Positions 7,577-18,081 of a stretch of DNA of 61,414 nucleotides are shown piece by piece (the stretch's first letter is position 1; each line of letters opens with the position of its first letter). This stretch comes from Comamonas testosteroni (GTDB taxonomy: Bacteria; Pseudomonadota; Gammaproteobacteria; Burkholderiales; Burkholderiaceae_C), in NCBI RefSeq assembly GCF_003569915.1, contig NZ_KZ984465.1, forward strand, positions 1-61,414. The letters run 5' to 3'. A program made the position numbers and the translations under genes. Below the pieces are notes generated by a model. The model was not told where the DNA came from. It searched no databases and saw nothing but the letters and a program-made list of their open reading frames with translations.

Positions 7577-8932
7577 ATGACTATGCAAGCAACCAACCAG
7601 ACAACGGACAGCCAGGTCGCCAATGTGCAGACCGTGCTCAATGAGCATCCGTTTTCTGGCTATCAATGGGTGATTTTTGCCCTGTGTTTTTTTATCGTTC
7701 TGCTCGATGGCTTTGACACGGCCGCGATCGGCTATATCGCACCGTCACTGCTGGGCGAATGGGGCGTGGCCAAGGCAGATCTGGCGCCGGTGCTCAGTGC
7801 AGCACTGTTTGGCCTGGCCGGCGGCGCGATGTGCTCCGGCCCGCTGGCAGATAAGTTTGGCCGCAAGGCGGTGCTGGTGGGCTCGGTGCTGGTGTTTGCC
7901 GTGGCCTGCCTGGCTTCCGGCTACACGCATGATCTGACCAGCATGACAGCTTGGCGTTTTGTGACGGGCCTGGGCCTGGGCGCGGCCATGCCTAATGCCG
8001 TGACGCTGATGAGCGAGTACTGCCCGGAAAACCGCCGCGCCACCATCACCAATGCCATGTTCTGCGGCTTTCCGCTGGGCGCTGCCTTCGGCGGTTTTCT
8101 GGCCGCGTGGATGATTCCGCACTTTGGCTGGCGCAGTGTGCTGCATCTGGGTGGTATTGCACCTTTGCTCCTGCTGGTGCTGATGGTGATGTTGCTGCCC
8201 GAGTCCGTGCGCTACATGGTGGCCAAGGGCTATTCGGCAGACCGCATCCGCAAGCCGCTGAGCCGCATTGCAGGCCAGGCTGTGCAGCATGTGAAGCAGT
8301 TCGTGATGACCGAGAACAAGGTCGCTGTCGAAGGCAAGAGCGGCATGGGCGTGGTGCTCTCCAAGCAGTACTGGGTGGGCACTGTCATGCTGTGGCTGGC
8401 CTACTTCATGGGGCTGGTGATCTTCTATGCGCTGATGAACTGGATGCCTGTGTTGTTCAAGGAAGGCGGGCTGGACCCCAAGACCGCCACGCTGGTGGCA
8501 GCGCTCTTCCCGCTGGGCGGCGTGGGTGCAGTGTTCTTTGGCTGGCTGATGGACCGCTTCAACGCCAACCGCATCATCGCCGTGGGCTATGCGCTGACCG
8601 CAGTTTCCATCTGGTGGATTGGCCAGGAGGCCGGTAGTCTGGGCTGGTTGGTGGTGTCGGTGTTTGTGGCCGGCACCATCATGAATACGGCGCAATCGTC
8701 CATGCCCGCATTGGCCGCTGCCTTCTATCCCACCAGTGGCCGTGCCACGGGTGTGGCCTGGATGCTGGGCATTGGCCGCTTTGGCGGCATTGCAGGCTCC
8801 TTCCTGGTGGCAGAGCTGACCGTGCGTCAGCTGGGCTTCAGCCAGATTTTTACCGTGGTGGCCGTTCCGGGTCTGATTGCTGCTGCGGCTTTGATCATCA
8901 AGCAACTGGCAAGCCCCAAGGCCGCCAGCTGA
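7577..8932 (+). CDS. pmdK: PmdK, protocatechuate/4-hydroxybenzoate MFS transporter
   Basis: This 451-residue carrier belongs to the aromatic acid:H+ symporter family (PcaK-like). Visible marks are LLDGFDTAAIGYIAP in the first membrane segment (the family's DGxD signature), GPLADKFGRKAVL between helices 2 and 3, and GWLMDRFNANR in the second half. About twelve hydrophobic segments are present. ATG 7577 was used; ATG 7583 is two codons further in. It precedes the protocatechuate 4,5-cleavage genes with the order known from Comamonas, so it most likely imports protocatechuate or related benzoates across the inner membrane. Confidence 0.9.
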   Translation: MTMQATNQTTDSQVANVQTVLNEHPFSGYQWVIFALCFFIVLLDGFDTAAIGYIAPSLLGEWGVAKADLAPVLSAALFGLAGGAMCSGPLADKFGRKAVLVGSVLVFAVACLASGYTHDLTSMTAWRFVTGLGLGAAMPNAVTLMSEYCPENRRATITNAMFCGFPLGAAFGGFLAAWMIPHFGWRSVLHLGGIAPLLLLVLMVMLLPESVRYMVAKGYSADRIRKPLSRIAGQAVQHVKQFVMTENKVAVEGKSGMGVVLSKQYWVGTVMLWLAYFMGLVIFYALMNWMPVLFKEGGLDPKTATLVAALFPLGGVGAVFFGWLMDRFNANRIIAVGYALTAVSIWWIGQEAGSLGWLVVSVFVAGTIMNTAQSSMPALAAAFYPTSGRATGVAWMLGIGRFGGIAGSFLVAELTVRQLGFSQIFTVVAVPGLIAAAALIIKQLASPKAAS

Positions 8933-9009
8933 GTTTTTGAATTGCGGCCAGCCCTGGTGGCTGGCCAGAACTGTCAACCGTTGATTTCCAACCTTCGAGG
9001 GGTTCATTC

Positions 9010-10038
9010 ATGATTATTGACGTACATGGCCACTACACCACGGCGCCGGCCGCTTTGGGCGCATGGCGCGATCTGCAGATCGCCGGTCTCAAGGACCCAA
9101 GCAAGACGCCTTCGGCCGCCGATCTGAAGATCAGCGACGATGAAATCCGCGAAACCATTGAAACCAATCAGCTCAAGCTGATGAAGGAGCGTGGCTCGGA
9201 CCTGACGATCTTCAGCCCCCGTGCCTCGTTCATGGCCCACCACATCGGTGACTTCCAGACATCGAGCACCTGGGCCGCCATCTGCAACGAGCTGTGCTAT
9301 CGCGTCAGCCAACTGTTCCCCGACCACTTCATCCCCGCCGCCATGCTGCCCCAGTCGCCCGGCGTGGACCCTGCAACTTGCATCCCCGAGCTGGTCAAGT
9401 GCGTGGAGCAATACGGCAACGTCGGTATCAACCTGAACCCCGATCCCTCGGGCGGTCACTGGACATCGCCCCCGCTGTCCGACCGTAGCTGGTACCCCAT
9501 CTACGAAAAGATGGTGGAGTACGACATCCCCGCGATGATCCACGTCTCCACCAGCTGCAATAGCTGCTTCCACACCACGGGCAGCCACTATCTGAACGCC
9601 GACACCACGGCCTTCATGCAGTGCCTGACTTCGGATCTGTTCAAGGACTTCCCCACACTGAAGTTCCTGATTCCTCATGGCGGCGGCGCTGTGCCTTACC
9701 ACTGGGGCCGTTTCCGCGGTCTGGCGCAAGAGATGAAGAAGCCGCTGCTCGAAGACCATCTGCTCAATAACATTTACTTCGACACCTGCGTCTACCACCA
9801 GCCTGGCATCAACTTGCTGACCGAAGTGATTCCCACCAAGAACATTCTGTTTGCCAGCGAAATGATTGGCGCCGTGCGCGGTATCGACCCACAAACCGGT
9901 CACTACTACGACGACACCAAGCGCTATATCGAAGCGACGCAAAACCTCACGGCTGAAGAAAAGCACGCCGTCTACGAAGGCAATGCCCGCCGCGTGTTCA
10001 CGCGCCTCGACAAGGCGCTCAAGGCCAAGGGTCTGTAA
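9010..10038 (+). CDS. pmdE: PmdE, 4-oxalomesaconate hydratase
   Basis: PmdE (LigJ family) hydrates 4-oxalomesaconate, or its isomer, to 4-carboxy-4-hydroxy-2-oxoadipate. The 342-residue protein is an amidohydrolase-fold metalloenzyme: IDVHGHYTT at residues 3-11 supplies the HxH metal site, a further His lies in MIHVSTS (about 178), and PHGGGAVPYHWGR (about 224) and a late FASEM segment (about 281) are present. Length matches the family (about 340). A ribosome-binding site (GAGG) precedes ATG 9010. It is the second gene of the pmd run, 77 bases after pmdK. Confidence 0.93.
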   Translation: MIIDVHGHYTTAPAALGAWRDLQIAGLKDPSKTPSAADLKISDDEIRETIETNQLKLMKERGSDLTIFSPRASFMAHHIGDFQTSSTWAAICNELCYRVSQLFPDHFIPAAMLPQSPGVDPATCIPELVKCVEQYGNVGINLNPDPSGGHWTSPPLSDRSWYPIYEKMVEYDIPAMIHVSTSCNSCFHTTGSHYLNADTTAFMQCLTSDLFKDFPTLKFLIPHGGGAVPYHWGRFRGLAQEMKKPLLEDHLLNNIYFDTCVYHQPGINLLTEVIPTKNILFASEMIGAVRGIDPQTGHYYDDTKRYIEATQNLTAEEKHAVYEGNARRVFTRLDKALKAKGL

Positions 10039-10167
10039 TCGATCCGTGCACAGGAGAGTGGGGTGGGTTTGGGATCAAAGTTTGAACCAAATCAGCCTCA
10101 AGTCCAGACGATATATGCGCTGACAGCTCTCTTTTTGATATCAAATATTTGCAACAGAGGTCCTACC

Positions 10168-10851
10168 ATGTACGAACTCGGAGTCGTTTACCGCAATATC
10201 CAGCGCGCTGATCGCGCTGCTGCAGATGGCTTGGCCGCCCTCGGCTCGGCCACCGTGCACGAAGCCATGGGCCGCGTCGGTCTGCTCAAGCCTTATATGC
10301 GCCCCATCTACCCGGGCAAGCAAGTGTCCGGTACTGCCGTTACGGTGCTGCTGCAGCCCGGCGACAACTGGATGATGCACGTCGCGGCCGAACAGATTCA
10401 GCCCGGCGACATCGTGGTGGCTGCCGTGACCGCTGAATGCACCGATGGCTACTTTGGCGACCTGCTGGCCACCAGCTTTCAGGCACGTGGCGCCCGCGCG
10501 CTGATCATCGACGCCGGCGTGCGCGATGTGAAGACGCTGCAGGAAATGGACTTCCCCGTGTGGAGCAAGGCCATCTCCTCCAAGGGCACGATCAAGGCAA
10601 CCTTGGGCTCGGTCAACATTCCCATCGTCTGCGCTGGCATGCTGGTCACGCCCGGCGATGTGATCGTGGCTGACGACGACGGCGTGGTCTGCGTGCCCGC
10701 AGCGCGTGCCGCTGAAACCCTGGCCGCCGCCCAAAAGCGTGAAAGCTTTGAAGGCGAAAAGCGCGCCAAGCTGGCCTCGGGCATTCTGGGTCTGGATATG
10801 TACAAGATGCGCGAGCCTTTGGCTGCTGCAGGCCTCAAGTACATCGACTAA
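10168..10851 (+). CDS. pmdF: PmdF, 4-carboxy-4-hydroxy-2-oxoadipate aldolase
   Basis: The 227-residue enzyme belongs to the LigK/HMG aldolase family and splits 4-carboxy-4-hydroxy-2-oxoadipate into pyruvate and oxaloacetate with a divalent metal. Typical segments are [11 protein letters not shown] near residue 23, [17 protein letters not shown] near 57, [24 protein letters not shown] around 100-124 (with the metal-binding GxxRD feature) and [10 protein letters not shown] near 170. ATG 10168 is chosen because it follows AGAGG and matches the family N-terminus; an upstream in-frame extension has no family-like sequence. It is the last step of the pathway. Confidence 0.93.
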   Translation: MYELGVVYRNIQRADRAAADGLAALGSATVHEAMGRVGLLKPYMRPIYPGKQVSGTAVTVLLQPGDNWMMHVAAEQIQPGDIVVAAVTAECTDGYFGDLLATSFQARGARALIIDAGVRDVKTLQEMDFPVWSKAISSKGTIKATLGSVNIPIVCAGMLVTPGDVIVADDDGVVCVPAARAAETLAAAQKRESFEGEKRAKLASGILGLDMYKMREPLAAAGLKYID

Positions 10852-10908
10852 AAATCAGGAGCAGGGTGCCAATGCTGAATGCAGGCATCCGGTCAAAAGG
10901 ATTCAAAC

Positions 10909-11826
10909 ATGAGCCAATTTGAAAAGACCCCCGGCTGGCTGGACTGGTACGCCAACCCCAGCAAGCCCAAGTTCCAGCTGCCTGCTGGCGCTGTCGATGC
11001 GCACTGCCACGTATTCGGCCCTGGCGACGAATTTCCGTTTGCGCCCGAGCGCAAGTACACGCCTTGTGACGCCAGCAAGGCTCAGCTGTTTGCGCTGCGC
11101 GATCACCTGGGTTTTGCGCGCAATGTGGTGGTGCAAGCCACCTGCCACGGTGCGGACAACCGCGCCATGGTCGATGCCTGCAAGTCTTCGGGCGGCAAGG
11201 CGCGTGGCGTGGCCACCGTCAAGCGCAGCATCAGCGATGCAGAGCTGCAAGAGCTGCACGACGCCGGCGTGCGCGGCGTGCGTTTTAACTTCGTCAAGCG
11301 TCTGGTGGACTTCACGCCCAAGGACGAGTTGATGGAAATCGCAGGCCGCATCGCCAAGCTGGGCTGGCATGTGGTGATCTATTTTGAAGCGGTGGACCTG
11401 CCCGAGCTGTGGGACTTCTTCACCGCGCTGCCCACCACGGTGGTCGTCGATCACATGGGCCGCCCCGATGTGAGCAAGGGCGTGGACAGCGAAGAGTTCG
11501 CGCTGTTCCTGAAGTTCATGCGCGAGCACAAGAATGTGTGGAGCAAGGTGTCTTGCCCCGAGCGCCTGTCCGTCACCGGCCCCAAGGCGCTCGATGGCGA
11601 GCAGAACGCCTATCAGGACGTGGTGCCGTTTGCGCGCCGCGTGGTCGAGGAGTTCCCTGAGCGCGTGCTCTGGGGCACCGACTGGCCTCACCCCAATCTG
11701 AAGGACCACATGCCCGACGATGGTCTGCTGGTGGATTTCATCCCCCACATCGCCCCCACCGCCGAGCTGCAGCAAAAGCTGCTGGTCGATAACCCCATGC
11801 GTCTGTATTGGCCCGAAGAGGTCTGA
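10909..11826 (+). CDS. pmdD: PmdD, 2-pyrone-4,6-dicarboxylate hydrolase
   Basis: PmdD (LigI family) opens 2-pyrone-4,6-dicarboxylate to 4-oxalomesaconate; family members are amidohydrolases that need no bound metal. The 305-residue protein shows VDAHCHVFGPGDEFPFAPERK near residues 25-45 (HxH), FNFVKRLVD near 128, VVDHMGRPD near 178 and LWGTDWPHPN near 253, where the Asp is the likely catalytic base. ATG 10909 follows AAAGGA; the earlier in-frame start lacks support. It lies 57 bases after pmdF in the same unit. Confidence 0.93.
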   Translation: MSQFEKTPGWLDWYANPSKPKFQLPAGAVDAHCHVFGPGDEFPFAPERKYTPCDASKAQLFALRDHLGFARNVVVQATCHGADNRAMVDACKSSGGKARGVATVKRSISDAELQELHDAGVRGVRFNFVKRLVDFTPKDELMEIAGRIAKLGWHVVIYFEAVDLPELWDFFTALPTTVVVDHMGRPDVSKGVDSEEFALFLKFMREHKNVWSKVSCPERLSVTGPKALDGEQNAYQDVVPFARRVVEEFPERVLWGTDWPHPNLKDHMPDDGLLVDFIPHIAPTAELQQKLLVDNPMRLYWPEEV

Positions 11827-11901
11827 CGGATTTGCGGCATACACCCGCAAATTTTTGGCAAGGCCAGCCGGCAGGCGGGCCTGTCTTGACGAGGAGAATT
11901 T

Positions 11902-12351
11902 ATGGCACTGGAAAAACCTTATCTCGATGTGCCCGGCACCATCATTTTCGATGCCGAGCAATCCCGCAAAGGCTACTGGCTCAACCAGTTTTGCATGTCG
12001 CTGATGAAGGCTGAGAACCGCGAGCGGTTCAAGGCCAACGAACGCGCCTATCTGGACGAGTGGGCCATGACGGAAGAACAGAAGCAGGCCGTGTTGGCCC
12101 GCGATCTGAACTGGTGCATGCGCACGGGTGGCAACATCTACTTCCTGGCCAAGATCGGCGCCACCGATGGCAAGAGCTTTCAGCAGATGGCGGGCTCCAT
12201 GACCGGCATGACCGAGGAAGAGTACCGCGCCATGATGATGGGCGGTGGCCGCTCCGCCGAAGGCAATCGCTATGTGGGCGAAGACGGTGACGCACAAGCC
12301 CACCGCCAACCCCAGGGTAGCGCAGGCCAACAGAACCAGGAAAGCAAATAA
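11902..12351 (+). CDS. pmdA: PmdA, protocatechuate 4,5-dioxygenase alpha subunit
   Basis: This is the small subunit (149 residues) of the extradiol protocatechuate 4,5-dioxygenase (LigA family), which pairs with PmdB. Family-like segments are GTIIFDAEQSRKGYWLNQFC near residues 12-31, DEWAMTEEQKQAVLARD near 51 and GGNIYFLAKIGATDGKSFQ near 75. The C-terminal 35 residues are Gly/Gln-rich and more variable. GAGGAG precedes ATG 11902. The stop is three bases before the pmdB start, so the subunits are translated in close coupling. Confidence 0.94.
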   Translation: MALEKPYLDVPGTIIFDAEQSRKGYWLNQFCMSLMKAENRERFKANERAYLDEWAMTEEQKQAVLARDLNWCMRTGGNIYFLAKIGATDGKSFQQMAGSMTGMTEEEYRAMMMGGGRSAEGNRYVGEDGDAQAHRQPQGSAGQQNQESK

Positions 12352-13224
<873 letters not shown>

Positions 13225-13313
13225 GCGTCTGACCACGCTCGCTGCTTCGCGTATTCACTGCCCCCTGCGGGGGGGCTTCGCCTCTTTGAGGCGACTCTAC
13301 GGAGATCCCAACC

Positions 13314-14273
13314 ATGAGCAAGACCATCAAAGTAGCGCTGGCCGGCGCGGGTGCCTTTGGCATCAAGCACCTGGACGGCATCAAGAACATCGACGGCGTC
13401 GAAGTCGTCTCGCTGGTCGGTCGCCGCTTTGACCAGACCAAGGAAGTGGCCGACAAGTACGGCATCAAGCATGTGTGCACCGATCTGGCCGAGTCGCTGG
13501 CGCTGCCCGAAGTCGATGCCGTGATTCTGTGCACACCCACACAGATGCACGCCGCGCAAAGCATTCAGTGCCTGAAGGCCGGCAAGCATGTGCAAGTCGA
13601 AATCCCTCTGGCTGATGCCCTGAAGGACGCTGAAGAAGTGGCCGAGCTGCAAAAGAAGACCGGCCTCGTGGCCATGGTGGGCCACACCCGCCGCTTCAAC
13701 CCCAGCCACCAGTGGGTGCACAAGAAGATTGCTGCAGGCGAGTTCAACATCCAGCAAATGGATGTGCAAACCTATTTCTTCCGCCGCACCAATATGAATG
13801 CACTGGGCCAGGCCCGCAGCTGGACTGACCACCTGCTGTGGCACCATGCTGCCCACACCGTGGACCTGTTTGCCTACCAGGCGGGCAGCCCCATCGTGAA
13901 GGCCAACGCCGTGCAAGGCCCCATCCACAAGGATCTGGGCATTGCCATGGACATGAGCATTCAGCTCAAGGCCGCCAACGGTGCAATTTGCACGCTGAGC
14001 CTGTCGTTCAACAACGACGGCCCTTTGGGCACTTTCTTCCGCTACATCGGTGACACCGGCACCTACCTGGCCCGTTACGACGATCTGTACACCGGCAAGG
14101 AAGAGAAGATTGATGTGTCCAACGTCGATGTGTCCATGAACGGCATCGAGCTGCAGGACCGCGAATTCTTCGCCGCCATCCGCGAAGGCCGCGAGCCCAA
14201 CTCCAGCGTGCAGCAAGTGTTCAACTGCTACAAGGTTCTGCATGAGCTGGAGCAGCAACTGAACGCCGATTGA
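13314..14273 (+). CDS. pmdC: PmdC, 4-carboxy-2-hydroxymuconate-6-semialdehyde dehydrogenase
   Basis: The 319-residue protein is a Gfo/Idh/MocA-type NAD(P)-dependent dehydrogenase of the LigC family, which oxidises the ring-cleavage product (as its hemiacetal) to 2-pyrone-4,6-dicarboxylate. The nucleotide site is ALAGAGAFGIKH at residues 8-19, followed by CTPTQMHAAQS near 73 and VEIPLAD near 96 in place of the common EKP motif, a known feature of LigC-type enzymes as far as I recall. AVQGPIHKDLGIAMD near 198 and the C-terminal QVFNCYKVLHELE complete the fold. It is the last gene of the unit; the terminator at 14317-14345 follows. Confidence 0.92.
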   Translation: MSKTIKVALAGAGAFGIKHLDGIKNIDGVEVVSLVGRRFDQTKEVADKYGIKHVCTDLAESLALPEVDAVILCTPTQMHAAQSIQCLKAGKHVQVEIPLADALKDAEEVAELQKKTGLVAMVGHTRRFNPSHQWVHKKIAAGEFNIQQMDVQTYFFRRTNMNALGQARSWTDHLLWHHAAHTVDLFAYQAGSPIVKANAVQGPIHKDLGIAMDMSIQLKAANGAICTLSLSFNNDGPLGTFFRYIGDTGTYLARYDDLYTGKEEKIDVSNVDVSMNGIELQDREFFAAIREGREPNSSVQQVFNCYKVLHELEQQLNAD

Positions 14274-14316
14274 TTGGCCAACGGACCTTGTCCGGAGCAA
14301 GAAACTCAGCCCACTT

Positions 14317-14345
14317 GCCCGCGGCGTACGGCCGCGGGCATTTTT
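14317..14345. terminator. Intrinsic terminator after pmdC
   Basis: A nine-base-pair GC-rich stem (14317-14325 with 14331-14339) with a five-base loop is followed by ATTTTT. It lies 44 bases after pmdC and just before the convergent AraC-type gene ends, so it closes the pmd unit. Confidence 0.9.
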
Positions 14346-14355
14346 ATGGCTGAAT

Positions 14356-15411
14356 TCAGGTCAAGTCCCTGGGCGACACCCTCGAGGAACTAAGGCGTAG
14401 TTGCCGGGGCGCCAGGCCAAACCAGCGCTGGCAGGCGCGGGTGAGCACGGCTTGGTCTGAATATCCCAGTAGCTGAGCAATATCGCCCAGGCTCAGATCG
14501 CGCTGCGCGAGCAATTGGGCTACCCAGGTCTTGCGCGCGGTATCGCGCAGTTCTTCAAAGGCTGCGCCTTCCGCTTGCAGGCGTCGCTGCAGGGTGCGCG
14601 GATGCTGGCTCAGCGCACGGGCCACCGAGGGCAGGTCGGCCATGCCCATGCGAACCAAGTTGGCGAGCACGTTGCGCACCTGATCTGTCATGCTTGCATC
14701 TTTGCCTGGCGTGGCCCCCAGAATGAAACGTTCGACAAACTGCTGCAGCAGCCGGTTGTGCCGAGGCATGGGCTGACGCCAGGCCAGCGGGTCGATGGCA
14801 ATGCCGTCAAAGCTGGAGCCAAAGCGCGGCAATTGGCCCAGGTGCCGCCGGTATTGCGCGCAGCTGCCTACCGGGGCATGGCGCAGATGAATGGCCGCGG
14901 GGCGCAGCGCGCCTTCGGACAGTACATGGACCAGGCGGCACATATAGGCCACGCAGATTTCCGTACCTTGGGGCATGTGGTCGAGGGAGGGTAGGCGCGA
15001 AATCACCTCCACGTATTCCAGTCCCTCGTCGGGCGCCATGAAGGTTCTGTAGCTCAAGGTGGGGTTGTGGAAGTGGACATACTTGCCGCCCTGCATCATG
15101 CCCTCGCGCACAGTGGGCGCGGACTGTATGACCAGCCCAAGCAGGCCCAGGGTTTCGACGCCTTGCTGCGCGCACAGGCGCAGCCCGAAATCGTGCACAC
15201 CCAGCACGCGGGCGGCTTCCTCCAGGGCCAAGGCCACGGCGTGACCGGGCAGGTAGCGCTCGGGGTCGGTCAGATCGTTCGGCACCAGGCCACAGGCGCG
15301 CAGGATGACGCAGGGGTCGCCGTCATGCGCGCGCACGAGGTCTTCAAAGCCCGCGAGTGAGGCGGCGCGAACAGAGGTCAAGACAGCGGAATTAGCAGAC
15401 TTGGCTGGCAT
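14356..15411 (-). CDS. AraC-family transcriptional regulator (OruR-like)
   Basis: The 351-residue protein has an N-terminal arabinose-binding-type (OruR-like) domain, seen in SLAGFEDLVRAHDGDPCVILRACGL-like sequence, and a C-terminal AraC HTH. The HTH comprises LPSVARALSQHPRTLQRRL near residue 270 and LSLGDIAQLLGYSDQAVLTRA near 308. ATG 15411 is preferred because the residues before it in the longer frame are not family-like. The gene is divergent from the monooxygenase operon starting at 15609 and convergent with pmdC. By position it most likely controls the monooxygenase operon, not pmd. The inducer is unknown. Confidence 0.88.
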   Translation of the reverse strand: MPAKSANSAVLTSVRAASLAGFEDLVRAHDGDPCVILRACGLVPNDLTDPERYLPGHAVALALEEAARVLGVHDFGLRLCAQQGVETLGLLGLVIQSAPTVREGMMQGGKYVHFHNPTLSYRTFMAPDEGLEYVEVISRLPSLDHMPQGTEICVAYMCRLVHVLSEGALRPAAIHLRHAPVGSCAQYRRHLGQLPRFGSSFDGIAIDPLAWRQPMPRHNRLLQQFVERFILGATPGKDASMTDQVRNVLANLVRMGMADLPSVARALSQHPRTLQRRLQAEGAAFEELRDTARKTWVAQLLAQRDLSLGDIAQLLGYSDQAVLTRACQRWFGLAPRQLRLSSSRVSPRDLT

Positions 15412-15608
15412 CGGGGTATGTACTAGATGTCGTTCAACATCAAAATCCTGTCGCGTAAACACAAGTTTTGCCAGAGGGGTAGACCTAGCATGACTGCGTG
15501 ACTGACACGATTGATGCCAATCAGAGGCAGGCCGGAGCCTCATCTTCAAGTCGCAGTCCTTGCGTTCTTGTTGATGCAGGCCCAGCGGATAACTAGGAGA
15601 CACCCCGT

Positions 15609-17069
15609 ATGGCACAGCATTTCGACATTCTCATCATCGGTGCCGGTATTTCCGGCATTGGTGCGGCCCGCCATCTGCGTGAGCAGTTTGCGGACCGCAG
15701 CTTCGCCATCCTCGAAGCCATGGAAGGCTTCGGTGGCACTTGGTGGACGCATCGCTACCCCGGCGCGCGCTCGGACAGCGACTTGTTCACCTATGGCTAT
15801 GGCTTCAAGCCATGGACAGGCAATGCGATTGCCACGGCGGATGAGATTCGCGGCTACCTGGCTGAGACCATTGAGGAGAACCATCTGGCCCCGTTGATCC
15901 GCTACGGCCACAAGGTGCAGTCGGCTTGCTGGTCGTCCGAAGAAAAGCGCTGGACGCTGGATGTCACCTGCAGCGGCACGGACGAGGTGCAGACCTTCAC
16001 CACAGATTTCCTCTGGGTCTGCGCAGGCTATTACGACCACGGGCAGGGCTACACACCCGAGTGGCCGACCCTCAAGGACTTCGAGGGGCAAGTCATTCAC
16101 CCACAACACTGGCCGCAGGACCTCGATTACGCGGGCAAGCGCATCGTGGTCATCGGCTCGGGGGCCACGGCGGCCACGCTGATCCCCAGCCTGGCTCCGG
16201 AGGCTGGCCATGTGACCATGCTGCAGCGCTCGCCAACCTTCTTCCTGCCCGCGTCCGAGCATCCGCTGGTGCCGCTGCTCAAGCCTTTGAACCTGCCCGA
16301 CGAGTGGTACCACGAGATCATGCGGCGCGCCTTTATCGCGCGCACTGATGAAGTCGTGAAAACCTCCAGGCAGTACCCCGAAGCGATGCGTGCTTTCCTG
16401 CTTGGCGAGATCCGTTCGCACCTGCCAGAGGGCTTTGATATCGATAAGCACTTCAACCCCAGTTACCGACCCTGGCAGCAGCGCATTGCCGTGGTGCCCA
16501 ATGGCGACTTTTTCCAGGCCATGCGCGAGGGCAAGGCCTCGGTGGTGACAGACACCATAGAGAACTTTGACGCCACCGGCATCCAGTTGACCAGTGGCGA
16601 ACATCTGGACGCCGACATCATCGTGACCGCCACGGGCTTCAACCTCAAGCTGCTCGGCGGCATACCGTTCAGCGTGGACGGCAAGCCGGTGAATTTCAGT
16701 GAGCGAGTCTCGTACCGGGGTGTGATGATCGAGGGCGTGCCCAATATGGCCTACATCCAGGGCTACTTTCGCTCCAGTTGGACGCTGCGCTGCGACCTGG
16801 TGTGCGAATGGGTGTGTCGCCTGTTGGCCCATATGCGTGAGCACGGCCATGCCGAGGTGCGGCCCACCATACCCGCAGCCGATGCTGGCATGCAGCGCCT
16901 GTCGTGGATAGAGGCCGACAACTTCAACGCCGGTTACGTGCTGCGTGCGCAGGATGTGATGTTCGGCCAGGGCGACCGTGAGCCCTGGAAGCACGACATG
17001 GAGTACGCCGAGGAGCGTGTGGCTCTGCCCGCCGCATCGCTGCAGGAAGAGGCATTGGCCTACCGCTAG
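15609..17069 (+). CDS. Baeyer-Villiger-type flavoprotein monooxygenase
   Basis: The 486-residue class B flavoprotein monooxygenase has an FAD site GAGISGIG at residues 11-18, GTWWTHRYPGARSDS near 42-56, an NADP site VIGSGATAATLIP near 180, and the type I Baeyer-Villiger fingerprint FxGxxxHxxxWP at about residues 157-168 (FEGQVIHPQHWP). ATG-to-C-terminus length fits the family. Such enzymes insert oxygen next to a ketone to give an ester or lactone. AGGAG precedes ATG 15609. The esterase gene begins 53 bases downstream, which supports a ketone-to-ester-to-acid route. The substrate is not known. Confidence 0.88.
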   Translation: MAQHFDILIIGAGISGIGAARHLREQFADRSFAILEAMEGFGGTWWTHRYPGARSDSDLFTYGYGFKPWTGNAIATADEIRGYLAETIEENHLAPLIRYGHKVQSACWSSEEKRWTLDVTCSGTDEVQTFTTDFLWVCAGYYDHGQGYTPEWPTLKDFEGQVIHPQHWPQDLDYAGKRIVVIGSGATAATLIPSLAPEAGHVTMLQRSPTFFLPASEHPLVPLLKPLNLPDEWYHEIMRRAFIARTDEVVKTSRQYPEAMRAFLLGEIRSHLPEGFDIDKHFNPSYRPWQQRIAVVPNGDFFQAMREGKASVVTDTIENFDATGIQLTSGEHLDADIIVTATGFNLKLLGGIPFSVDGKPVNFSERVSYRGVMIEGVPNMAYIQGYFRSSWTLRCDLVCEWVCRLLAHMREHGHAEVRPTIPAADAGMQRLSWIEADNFNAGYVLRAQDVMFGQGDREPWKHDMEYAEERVALPAASLQEEALAYR

Positions 17070-17122
17070 GTTCGCCTCCATGCCCATTCAGCCATTTTTT
17101 ACAACCGCAGGAGACTTCAACC

Positions 17123-18070
17123 ATGGCTCTCGATCCACACTTGGCAGGCGTGCTGCAGATGTTGGCAGCTGCCAATAAGAAAACCACCGCCGAAGGCACG
17201 CCCGAGGAGGGCCGAGCTGGCTATCTGGCCCTGACCCGTGGCTCACTCACGCATGAGCAGATTGTGCCCGTGGCCAGCGTGAAGGACATCACAGCACCCG
17301 GCGGCGCGGTTCCTGTGGCCGCGCGTATCTATCGACCCGAAGGGGCCGGGCCTTTTCCCACGGTAGCCTATTTCCATGGCGGGGGCTATGTCATCGGCAG
17401 CCTCGATACGCATGACAACATGTGCCGTGAAATCTGCCGTGGCGCGCAGGCTGTGGTGGTGTCGGTGGACTACCGGCTTGCACCCGAGCATCCATTTCCC
17501 GCCGGCATCGAGGACGCCGTGGCCGCCACCAAATGGGTGGTTGACAACGCGCATGAGCTGGGTGGCAACAGTGTGGTGGCCGTGGCAGGCGATAGTGCGG
17601 GCGGCAACTTCTGCGCTGTGGTGACGCAGCAGTTGCGCGATGAGGGAATTTCCTTGGCGGCGCAGTTTCTCATCTACCCCGCAGTGGACCATGCCGCCGC
17701 CGAGTACGCCAGCGCCGAGGAGAATGCCCAGGGCTACTTCCTCGAAGCCGAGACCATGGCATGGTTCTACAACCATTACGCCAGCGGCCACCCCGATACG
17801 CTGGACCCGCGCTTGGCACCGCTGCAGGCCAAGAACTTGGCAAACCTGCCGCCCGCTGTGATCGTGAATGCCGAGTTCGATCCGCTGCGTGATCAGGGGG
17901 CGGCCTATGCCCAGGCGCTGCGTGCAGCGGGTGGCCAGGCTGAGTTGATCGAGGGTGCCGGCATGATTCACGGCTTCTTCGACATGGGTCGCTGGTCGCC
18001 GGGCGCTCAGGCCCTCATCACGCACAGCATCGCGCGCTTTGCTGCTCTGCTCAAAACGCAAACCCACTGA
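17123..18070 (+). CDS. Alpha/beta hydrolase, HSL-type esterase
   Basis: The 315-residue enzyme belongs to the hormone-sensitive-lipase esterase family: the oxyanion motif HGGGYVIGS lies near residue 86, the nucleophile elbow GDSAGGNF near 155, the acid Asp in NAEFDPLRDQG near 250, and His in GMIHGFF near 282. It follows the Baeyer-Villiger-type enzyme in the same direction and would hydrolyse the ester it forms. AGGAG precedes ATG 17123. The next gene starts 11 bases after its stop. Confidence 0.9.
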   Translation: MALDPHLAGVLQMLAAANKKTTAEGTPEEGRAGYLALTRGSLTHEQIVPVASVKDITAPGGAVPVAARIYRPEGAGPFPTVAYFHGGGYVIGSLDTHDNMCREICRGAQAVVVSVDYRLAPEHPFPAGIEDAVAATKWVVDNAHELGGNSVVAVAGDSAGGNFCAVVTQQLRDEGISLAAQFLIYPAVDHAAAEYASAEENAQGYFLEAETMAWFYNHYASGHPDTLDPRLAPLQAKNLANLPPAVIVNAEFDPLRDQGAAYAQALRAAGGQAELIEGAGMIHGFFDMGRWSPGAQALITHSIARFAALLKTQTH

Positions 18071-18081
18071 GGAAATTCGCC

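Noticed and set aside
7745..9007. A 420-codon His/Gln-rich minus-strand frame across pmdK
   Set aside because: Composition is what results from reading a membrane-protein gene backwards; pmdK is clear on the plus strand.
13225..13313. Possible terminator between pmdB and pmdC (C-run and G-run at 13261-13275)
   Set aside because: There is no T-run after the short hairpin and the genes belong to one pathway, so it is more likely a spacer repeat.
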